In this document: positions 1 to 5,324 of the stretch, one piece after another
Numbering within the stretch: the stretch's first letter is position 1
How the letters are laid out: each line of letters begins with the position of its first letter
Source of the DNA: Candidatus Izemoplasma sp.
GTDB lineage: Bacteria > Bacillota_I > Bacilli_A > Izemoplasmatales > Izemoplasmataceae
NCBI GenBank assembly: GCA_029939615.1
Contig: JAOZSP010000061.1
Coordinates: 1 to 8,149, forward strand
Reading direction: 5' to 3'
Length of the DNA stretch: 8,149 nucleotides
Notes under the pieces: generated by a model
Told to the model about the DNA's origin: nothing
Seen by the model: the letters and a program-made list of their open reading frames with translations, nothing else
Databases searched by the model: none
Made by a program: the position numbers and the translations under genes

Positions 1-615
1 ATAGAAATAGTCATCAAAATGAATCCCATCAATATCATAATTCGAAGCTAATTCAACTATAGAATCAATAACAAATTTCTTAACTTCTTTTTTACATGGA
101 TTTAATATTAACTTACCGCCTTTATCTAACACAATAACTTCTGGATGTTTTTTCGCAAAGTTATTATCATCGCATGTTTCTAAGTAATCATCAATGGATA
201 ACTTCCCATTCGTTGAAATACGATATGGATTACACCAAGCGTGAAATTCTAACTTTCTTAATCTCGCTTCATTAATAACCCATTTTAAAACATCAAAAGG
301 AGGTTTTTGTCCTTCTTTTCCTGTTAAGTATCTACTATATGGATTTAATTTTGATTCATAAAAAGCATCATTATTAGTTCTTACTTGGAAAAAAATACTA
401 TTTAAATTAAATTCTTTAAAAGTATCAAATAAGGTAATTACTTTTTCCTTATAATCTTCAACATCTTCTACTGTTGGTAAATCAATATTAACAACATTAG
501 ATATCCACACACCTCTAAAATCTTTAGAGATATAGTTTTTTGGAATAACAACTTGCTTTGTTGTATCTAAATAGTTAATTGGTTCATTACTGTCTTTAAA
601 TTTAAATAATTTCAT
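1..615 (-). CDS. GHL10/DUF187-type glycoside hydrolase, 3' part beyond window edge
   Basis: The first 205 codons of a gene running off the left edge, so the C-terminus is missing. The family is recognised from a TIM-barrel start with RGVWISN near residues 34-40, FQVRTNNDAFY near 77-87, FHAWCNPYR near 125-133, and DGIHFDDYFY at 196-205, whose acidic residues are the likely active-site region. GHL10 members include YngK-like proteins and E. coli DigH/YddW, which cuts peptidoglycan strands lacking stem peptides; that role here is inferred. The N-terminus is hydrophilic with no signal peptide or lipobox, suggesting a cytoplasmic enzyme, unlike the usual exported members. The start is well supported: its ATG overlaps the TGA of the preceding GH4 gene (ATGA), and GAGGTGA lies 5 nt upstream inside that gene. 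It is the last visible gene of the operon. Exact substrate is unknown. Confidence 0.85.
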   Translation of the reverse strand, partial: MKLFKFKDSNEPINYLDTTKQVVIPKNYISKDFRGVWISNVVNIDLPTVEDVEDYKEKVITLFDTFKEFNLNSIFFQVRTNNDAFYESKLNPYSRYLTGKEGQKPPFDVLKWVINEARLRKLEFHAWCNPYRISTNGKLSIDDYLETCDDNNFAKKHPEVIVLDKGGKLILNPCKKEVKKFVIDSIVELASNYDIDGIHFDDYFY

Positions 616-1949
616 TCTTTCACCTCAAAATAATAGTCTAAGTATTGACGATGTGCTTTAACTAAATCTTTAAATACTAGTTTTGCATTTTCAATTGATT
701 TTACAAATGGATTAATTTGTAATGCTAGTAATGCTTTATCAAGATTCTTCTCATAAATAGCGTCTACTAATAACTCTTCAAACGCTTTTGTCTCTTGAAT
801 TATTCCTCTTATTTGAACAGGTAATTTTCCAATATGAACAGGAATTGGCCCATCCTTAGTTATACGACAAGTAATCTCAATCGCACAACCTTCTGGTAAA
901 TCAGTTATATGTCCTTTATTACCTGTATTTACTACTTGATAATCTCTTTTATCATTATATATTGAACTTATTACATTACATGCTACATCGCTATAATAAG
1001 CTCCTCCACGTTCTTCTAGTTCTTGTGGTTTAACTTTCAAATTAGGATCTTTATACTTCTCAAATAAACTAGCTTCTATCTTTTTCACAAGTTCCGCTCT
1101 TGTTTCACCGTTTTTATAACTAACTAAAAACTTTTTTAACATCTCATCATAGTAATACGTATATTTATGATAAGGACTTGGATAAACTCCTAACTCCTTA
1201 ACAAACTTATAATCCCAAGCTAACGGATCAATATTTTTCATTGTTATTTGTTTTTTGTTTATATCTTCAATAATTTCATCAAGACGATTTTTACCATGAT
1301 GAAATACATTTAAAACATAAGACATATGATTTAATCCTGCAATATAAGGTATTAAATTTTTTGTTTTTGTATTTAATACACTTGCAAAATGAATTTGAAG
1401 ATTAATTGGCACATTACAAACACCAACATATTTATCAAAATCAGCATATCTAAATACTGCTTCACTTACAACACCTGCAGGATTAGTAAAATTAATAAGC
1501 CATGCATCTTTACAAAGTTCTTTAATATCTTCAATAATATCGTAGATTACTGGAACTGTTCTTAAAGCTTTAAAAACTCCACCAGCTCCATTTGTTTCTT
1601 GTCCTAACATTCCATATTTAGCTGGTATTCTTTCATCAAGAATACGAGCATCTAGCTGTCCCACACGGAACTGGGTTGTTACGAAATCAGCATTTTTTAA
1701 TGCTTCTCTACGATTTAATGTTAAGTGAATATTAATTGGAACATTTGCTTCTTTAACCATTCTTTTAGCTAATTCACCAACAATTTGTAACTTCTCATTT
1801 CCTTCTAAAATATCTACTAACCAAATTTCACTAACCGGTAATTCATTATGCCTTTTAATGAAACCTTCAATTAGTTCAGGAGTATATGATGATCCTCCTC
1901 CTATAGTAACTATTTTAATTCCTGTTTTCATAGAAAACCCAGCTTTCAT
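612..1949 (-). CDS. Glycoside hydrolase family 4, 6-phospho-beta-glycosidase type (NAD- and Mn-dependent)
   Basis: A 445-residue cytoplasmic enzyme, the normal GH4 length. GH4 cleaves 6-phosphorylated glycosides by a redox-assisted elimination needing NAD+ and a divalent metal. Visible are the Rossmann loop GGGSSYTPEL (17-26), GQLDARILDERIPAKYG then GQETNGAGG (116-124), NFTNPAG (153-159), probable metal ligands Cys178 (GVCNVP) and His208 (GLNH), and a Tyr-rich stretch YPSPYHKYTYY (256-266) holding the probable base. The GQETNGAGG form matches the beta-glucosidase/ChbF branch rather than alpha-galactosidases. E. coli ChbF, which acts on chitobiose-6-phosphate, is a precedent for amino-sugar substrates. 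Neighbouring anmK suggests a GlcNAc/MurNAc-containing phosphodisaccharide (inference). The ATG overlaps the upstream TGA by 4 bp, favouring this start by coupling; Met7 (ATG at 1931) begins nearer the usual family N-terminus, and neither has a strong ribosome site. Confidence 0.9.
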   Translation of the reverse strand: MKAGFSMKTGIKIVTIGGGSSYTPELIEGFIKRHNELPVSEIWLVDILEGNEKLQIVGELAKRMVKEANVPINIHLTLNRREALKNADFVTTQFRVGQLDARILDERIPAKYGMLGQETNGAGGVFKALRTVPVIYDIIEDIKELCKDAWLINFTNPAGVVSEAVFRYADFDKYVGVCNVPINLQIHFASVLNTKTKNLIPYIAGLNHMSYVLNVFHHGKNRLDEIIEDINKKQITMKNIDPLAWDYKFVKELGVYPSPYHKYTYYYDEMLKKFLVSYKNGETRAELVKKIEASLFEKYKDPNLKVKPQELEERGGAYYSDVACNVISSIYNDKRDYQVVNTGNKGHITDLPEGCAIEITCRITKDGPIPVHIGKLPVQIRGIIQETKAFEELLVDAIYEKNLDKALLALQINPFVKSIENAKLVFKDLVKAHRQYLDYYFEVKE

Positions 1950-2908
1950 TTTAGATTTTTTTCATGAACATCAGTTTGTTTAATATTTAATTCATCTAAA
2001 GCAGCTAAGTACGCCCCAATAACAGGTTTATATTTTGGTCTTACAATATATGCTTTAGGACATATTTTATTTAAACTAATAATAAACTCATCTAATAGTA
2101 ATGATGATTTTCCAGAAAACACTCTTCCTCCTACAACAACAGGAACTTCCTCTTTTTCAATTCCAACTTGTCTAATTACTCCAGCAGTTTGATACCCCAA
2201 AGTTTTTCCAACTCTAATTAAAATCGCTTGTGATACTTCGTCTCCTAATATCGCACAATCATTAACTATCTTTGTTAATTCGCCAAATTTAATTCGGTCT
2301 ACATTGTTTACCGGATAAAACATATCAACAATATCATCCATGCTTTTAACACTAAATAATCTAAGTGCTTCATCTTTAAGTATTGTATCTTTATATGTTA
2401 ATTCATCTGCTCTAAAAGCGTAATGCAAAGCTTCTCTAGCGATATCTAATCCACCACCATAAATCCCTAAAGTAAATCCTAAAGATCTTAAAATAGCTCT
2501 TTCTCCTTGATGATTAATGGCGGCACTATTAGTACCTGTTCCTGAAATAGCAACTGCTCCAAAAGGCTCTTTAAGTCCACTTCTCATAATAATCCATGCA
2601 TCATTTACAACTTTAAAAGGAACATTGTTAAAAATAGTAGCACATGCTTCATTTAACTTATCAAAATCAGATTCTAAATCAGCTCCTGATAACCCTAAAT
2701 ATATTAGCTCAATATCACTATCATCAATCTTTAAAACCTGTTTAGCATCCAAAAATAATCCACCAATTACTTGTTTAAACTTATTTCCACCAATTGATTG
2801 ATGATTTGAACCTTCACCAATTTTATCGAAAAAGATTTTACCTTCTAAATTTAATACCATGATGTGAGTTTTACTTCCACCACCATCATAAGCAATAATA
2901 TATTTCAT
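1946..2908 (-). CDS. BadF/BadG/BcrA/BcrD-family amino-sugar kinase (GlcNAc/MurNAc kinase-like)
   Basis: A 320-residue ASKHA-fold sugar kinase. It has the phosphate-1 loop DGGGSKT (8-14), LGLSGAD (71-77), NDAW (102-105) with Asp103 as likely catalytic base, the second phosphate loop SGTGTN (122-127), a glycine-rich GIYGGGLDIA segment (148-157), and the adenosine-site VVVGGRVFSG (257-266). The family includes mammalian-type GlcNAc kinases and MurK of Clostridium acetobutylicum, which phosphorylates both MurNAc and GlcNAc at O6. The setting between anmK and a GH4 phospho-glycosidase makes such a role likely, but specificity cannot be read from sequence. It could instead be a glucosamine kinase. 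GGAG sits 8 nt before the ATG, 22 nt after anmK ends; its stop overlaps the GH4 start by 4 bp, indicating one transcript and coupled translation. Confidence 0.85.
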   Translation of the reverse strand: MKYIIAYDGGGSKTHIMVLNLEGKIFFDKIGEGSNHQSIGGNKFKQVIGGLFLDAKQVLKIDDSDIELIYLGLSGADLESDFDKLNEACATIFNNVPFKVVNDAWIIMRSGLKEPFGAVAISGTGTNSAAINHQGERAILRSLGFTLGIYGGGLDIAREALHYAFRADELTYKDTILKDEALRLFSVKSMDDIVDMFYPVNNVDRIKFGELTKIVNDCAILGDEVSQAILIRVGKTLGYQTAGVIRQVGIEKEEVPVVVGGRVFSGKSSLLLDEFIISLNKICPKAYIVRPKYKPVIGAYLAALDELNIKQTDVHEKNLK

Positions 2909-2930
2909 AAGATCATCTCCGCTAATTTAA

Positions 2931-4082
2931 TTAGCCTTCTAATACATAATTTACTTGTCCTAATATTACATTTCTACGTGCACCAGTTGCACTTTTAACA
3001 TTAGAATAATTCATATTTAATGTTTCATTTCCCAAAATAACAAATGCAAGAGCTTCCTTCATAGAACTATCATATCCAATATCTTCTAATTTAAGAATCT
3101 TAATTCCTTGAAGATTTTCCCCTATAAGTTCTAGTAGAAAATCATTATAAACTCCACCACCAGAAATTATCATTTCATCTACCACAAGATCATTAAGAAT
3201 GAACTTCTTATATTCATTCGCAATTGAAATTGCTGTAAAGTGAGTAAAAGTGCAAACAATATCTTCATTGTTTGCATAATTAAATTTTTTTATGATTTTA
3301 TCAGTTTTAATATCTCCAAAATCTTCTCTTCCCGTTGATTTTGGAGGTTTTAAACTAAAATATTTATTTAATAGTAATTCATCTAACATCTTCGGAATTA
3401 CTTTTCCTTTTCTCGCGATTTTTCCTAAGTCATCATATTTAAGATTAAATAACTTTTTACAAGCATAATCAATCATCATATTACCAGGACCAGTATCAAA
3501 AGCAAAAACATCATTAACATTACCATTTTTAGGTAATACTGTAACATTGGAAATACCACCAATATTATTCAAAACACGAGTCTTCTCATTATCCTTAAAT
3601 AACACAAAATCAGCATAAGGTACTAAAGGAGCACCTTGTCCGCCTACAGAAATATCAGAACTTCTAAAATTTGATATTACAGTTGTATTACATAAATTCG
3701 CAATTATTGAGCCTTCACCTAGTTGTAAAGATGATCTAACATTTTCATTCTCATCATTTGTAATATGGTAAATAGTTTGCCCATGAGAAGCAATGAAACC
3801 AATATTCTTTAAATCAATATTATTATTTTCACAAATCTTTTTAACGCATTTAGCGTAAGCATATCCTAGTTCAAAGTTTAAACTGCATAATAATTCAGAA
3901 TTACTTTCTTCTAAACTAATCCCTTTTCTTACTCTTTTCAGTAGTTTATCATCATAATCAAAAGTTTCAAAAGCAACAACTTCTACTTTTGTACTGGAAA
4001 AAGAGCCTTCAATTTTAGCTATTACAACATCAATTCCATCTAAAGATGTACCACTCATAATACCTACAGCTAATTTTCTCAT
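2931..4082 (-). CDS. anmK: Anhydro-N-acetylmuramic acid kinase AnmK
   Basis: A 383-residue cytoplasmic kinase, typical for the family. AnmK opens the 1,6-anhydro ring of anhydroMurNAc and phosphorylates it with ATP to give MurNAc-6-phosphate, feeding the MurQ etherase that yields GlcNAc-6-phosphate and D-lactate. Diagnostic motifs are GIMSGTSLDGID (7-18, ATP loop), SHGQT (99-103), SVGGQGAPLVP (145-155), NNIGGISNVTVLP (172-184), FDTGPGNMMID (195-205, with the probable catalytic Asp196) and the late GGG loop in IISGGGVYNDF. All expected motifs are intact. It is the first gene after the promoter at 4106-4133; AGGCGTGAT at 4086-4094 is the ribosome site. No murQ is present within the window, so the next pathway step must be encoded elsewhere or beyond the edges. 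Confidence 0.96.
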   Translation of the reverse strand: MRKLAVGIMSGTSLDGIDVVIAKIEGSFSSTKVEVVAFETFDYDDKLLKRVRKGISLEESNSELLCSLNFELGYAYAKCVKKICENNNIDLKNIGFIASHGQTIYHITNDENENVRSSLQLGEGSIIANLCNTTVISNFRSSDISVGGQGAPLVPYADFVLFKDNEKTRVLNNIGGISNVTVLPKNGNVNDVFAFDTGPGNMMIDYACKKLFNLKYDDLGKIARKGKVIPKMLDELLLNKYFSLKPPKSTGREDFGDIKTDKIIKKFNYANNEDIVCTFTHFTAISIANEYKKFILNDLVVDEMIISGGGVYNDFLLELIGENLQGIKILKLEDIGYDSSMKEALAFVILGNETLNMNYSNVKSATGARRNVILGQVNYVLEG

Positions 4083-4105
4083 ATTATCACGCCTATCATA
4101 TCCTT

Positions 4106-4133
4106 ATTATAAATTAAATTACTTATAAATCAA
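4106..4133 (-). promoter_or_regulatory. Sigma-A-type promoter of the anmK operon
   Basis: On the minus strand TTGATT (-35, 4128-4133) and a perfect TATAAT (-10, 4106-4111) are separated by 16 bp. Transcription would start near 4099, leaving a leader of about 17 nt that still contains the AGGCGTGAT ribosome site. The octamer ATTTATAA occurs twice, 16 bp apart, overlapping the -35/spacer and the -10, a possible but weakly supported repressor site in such AT-rich DNA. Confidence 0.7.
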
Positions 4134-4153
4134 AGCAACGAAAAAATTTAGGT

Positions 4154-4165
4154 TGTTTTTTTCAA
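4154..4165 (-). promoter_or_regulatory. TTGAAAAAAACA motif shared with the regulator's promoter region
   Basis: Minus-strand TTGAAAAAAACA lies upstream of the anmK -35. A near copy, TTGAAAAAACA (one A shorter), lies at 5209-5219 upstream of the regulator promoter. A shared site upstream of both the regulator and its presumed target operon is what a regulator binding site would look like, but A-rich sequence makes chance matches common. Assigned as a candidate only. Confidence 0.25.
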
Positions 4166-4181
4166 AAAAAAAAAAAAAAAA
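4164..4181 (+). repeat. 18-base homopolymeric A tract (T18 on the coding strand of anmK)
   Basis: An uninterrupted run of 18 A on the plus strand, about 30 bp upstream of the anmK -35 box and about 50 bp after the regulator's terminator. Together with the neighbouring T7 it forms a T7-C-A18 arrangement. It could act as a bent or UP-like element, or be a slippage-prone tract; its length may also be an assembly uncertainty. Confidence 0.8.
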
Positions 4182-4221
4182 TCTGTTTCTAAACGTACAA
4201 TATATATTTTTTAATACCCTA

Positions 4222-4253
4222 AGAAAATTAAAAAGCTCATTACTGAGCCTTTT
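4222..4253 (-). terminator. Intrinsic terminator of the MurR/RpiR-type regulator gene
   Basis: Four bases past the TAA stop, the minus strand reads AAAAGGCTCA, loop GTAA, TGAGCTTTT, with one bulged G, followed by TTTTTAATTTTC. The stem spans 4231-4253 and the T-rich tail reaches about 4222. This separates the regulator transcript from the anmK operon, whose own promoter begins downstream. Confidence 0.75.
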
Positions 4254-4257
4254 AACG

Positions 4258-5103
4258 TTATCTTTTATATTTTTTAAATGTTCTATATGTTCTTTCAAGA
4301 GTTTTTACTGATCGATCAATATCAATAAAAGCACAGTTAGTAAATAAGGCATCAATAACAGCTAACTGTGATATTCTTGAAGTCATCGCAGCACTTCTAA
4401 ACTCCTCTTCTAAAGATGATGTATATAAAACAATATCTGATAGATCAGCTAATAAGGAAGACCCTAATTTTACAACACTTATAATTTTCGCTTTATTATC
4501 TTTAGCTACTAAAGCGGCACTAATAATCTCTTTTGTAGTTCCAGAATTTGAAACAAAGATAACAACATCATTTTGATTGATAAAAGATGCATCTACTAAC
4601 TGTTCATGAGACTCCCCTTGAGCAATACAAAATTTATTAATTCTTCTTAATTTCATCTCTAAATCTTTACAAACCAAATATGAAGATCCTTTTCCAAAAA
4701 TTAAAATTTTACGAGCTTTCATAATAATGTTCGCAGCTTTACCCAACGATTTTTCATCATGTAATTTTAATGTTTCTTCTAAGATTCTAATATTATTCTC
4801 TATTACTATTCTTCCTTGGTTTGATGATTTAGTTAAAATTACATCTTTGTATTCCCTGCTTTCAGGTATTTCAACTTTTGCATTAGCTAAGATAAAATCA
4901 ATTTTAAAATCTTTAAATCCATTATATCCTAACTTCTTACACATTCTAACAACTGATGCAGGAGATGTATAAGCTGCTTCAGCAATTTTCTCAACATTAA
5001 AGTTTCGTAAAACTGATTTATTTTCAATCAAATAATCAAGAACAACTCTTTCTGCCATACTTAAATCTTCTTTGTATTTCAGCATATTAAGCATAATGCT
5101 CAT
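4258..5103 (-). CDS. MurR/RpiR-family transcriptional regulator (HTH plus SIS domain)
   Basis: A 281-residue cytoplasmic DNA-binding regulator of normal family length. The N-terminal RpiR helix-turn-helix covers about residues 1-75, with the helices around VEKIAEAAYTSPASVVRMCK (38-57) and the family marker LGYNGFKDFK (58-67). The C-terminal SIS phosphosugar-binding domain covers about 120-255, with FGKGSSY (136-142), SNSGTTKEII (185-194) and the closing helix RSAAMTSRISQLAVIDALF (236-254). Family members bind phosphorylated sugars; E. coli MurR responds to MurNAc-6-phosphate. The anmK operon immediately downstream makes that ligand plausible here, but it is inferred. The first ATG is chosen because GAGGTGAG (5107-5114) lies at ideal spacing; Met4 and Met7 lack one. 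The gene appears monocistronic, bounded by its own promoter and terminator, and may be autoregulated. Confidence 0.93.
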   Translation of the reverse strand: MSIMLNMLKYKEDLSMAERVVLDYLIENKSVLRNFNVEKIAEAAYTSPASVVRMCKKLGYNGFKDFKIDFILANAKVEIPESREYKDVILTKSSNQGRIVIENNIRILEETLKLHDEKSLGKAANIIMKARKILIFGKGSSYLVCKDLEMKLRRINKFCIAQGESHEQLVDASFINQNDVVIFVSNSGTTKEIISAALVAKDNKAKIISVVKLGSSLLADLSDIVLYTSSLEEEFRSAAMTSRISQLAVIDALFTNCAFIDIDRSVKTLERTYRTFKKYKR

Positions 5104-5130
5104 TTACTCACCTCTACAATTCAATAATTT

Positions 5131-5149
5131 ATTATATTTATAATATAAT
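5131..5149. promoter_or_regulatory. 19-bp perfect AT-only palindrome in the regulator leader, candidate operator
   Basis: ATTATATT-TAT-AATATAAT has 8-bp arms that are exact reverse complements around a 3-bp centre. It lies between the predicted transcription start (about 5160) and the ribosome site (5107-5114) of the regulator gene, where a bound repressor would block transcription. Part of it, ATTTATAATA, also occurs on the minus strand over the -10 of the anmK promoter. Being entirely A/T in an AT-rich genome, it may have no function. Confidence 0.4.
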
Positions 5150-5166
5150 CCGTTAAAGCTATATAA

Positions 5167-5175
5167 ATTATACCA
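5167..5175 (-). promoter_or_regulatory. Extended -10 promoter of the regulator gene
   Basis: The minus strand carries TGGTATAAT: a perfect TATAAT (5167-5172) with the TGn extension (5173-5175). The -35 at 17 bp (TTACTT) is poor, as is common with extended -10 promoters. Predicted start is near 5160, giving a leader of about 57 nt that contains the 5131-5149 palindrome. Confidence 0.6.
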
Positions 5176-5182
5176 TTACCAC

Positions 5183-5218
5183 TGAAAAAAAGTAAGTGAA
5201 TTCGTACATGTTTTTTCA
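5183..5218. repeat. Inverted repeat TGAAAAAA / TTTTTTCA flanking the regulator -35 region
   Basis: TGAAAAAA at 5183-5190 and its exact reverse complement TTTTTTCA at 5211-5218 are separated by 20 bp, just upstream of the extended -10. The distal arm belongs to the motif shared with the anmK upstream region. Its position allows a dimeric or tetrameric regulator to contact both arms, but low complexity keeps this tentative. Confidence 0.3.
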
Positions 5219-5247
5219 ATGGTTACTTTCGTCCTACTATTTCCACC

Positions 5248-5273
5248 AAAAAAGGGCTTCAAAAGCCCTTTTA
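5248..5273 (-). terminator. Strong intrinsic terminator of the etf/lactate dehydrogenase operon
   Basis: A 10-bp perfect stem, AAAAGGGCTT (5250-5259) and AAGCCCTTTT (5263-5272), with a 3-nt loop, followed on the minus strand by a run of six T. It lies about 50 bp past the dehydrogenase stop. The plus strand also ends in four T, so some bidirectional activity is possible, although no plus-strand gene is present. Confidence 0.88.
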
Positions 5274-5276
5274 CAG

Positions 5277-5297
5277 AATAGAGGTACTATCTCTATT
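5277..5297. repeat. Small hairpin between the dehydrogenase stop and its terminator
   Basis: AATAGAG (5277-5283) and CTCTATT (5291-5297) pair perfectly around a 7-nt loop. On the minus-strand transcript it sits directly before the main terminator hairpin and has no T tail of its own. It may protect the 3' end of the mRNA or be incidental. Confidence 0.4.
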
Positions 5298-5324
5298 AAA
5301 AAGAAGAAAAGAATGAGATATTAT

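Noticed and set aside
2517..2801. Open reading frame on the plus strand, 94 codons
   Set aside because: It is antisense inside the intact amino-sugar kinase gene, shows no recognisable family, and has no clear ribosome site; it reflects the codon bias of the real gene.
4141..4181. A6/T7 and T7-C-A18 pairing as a second terminator
   Set aside because: A/T-only stems without a GC core would be unstable, and a convincing terminator already lies just after the regulator stop.
4083..4257. Riboswitch or small RNA in the gap before anmK
   Set aside because: The predicted leader is only about 17 nt, and the rest is a terminator, homopolymers and promoter sequence with no conserved aptamer-like structure.
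4727..4972. Open reading frame on the plus strand, 81 codons
   Set aside because: Lies wholly within the regulator gene, antisense to its HTH-to-SIS region, with low-complexity sequence and no family match.
5131..5136. Alternative -10 (TATAAT on the minus strand) for the regulator inside the palindrome
   Set aside because: The hexamer 17 bp upstream (GCTTTA) is a poor -35 and there is no TGn extension; the TGGTATAAT at 5167-5175 is better.
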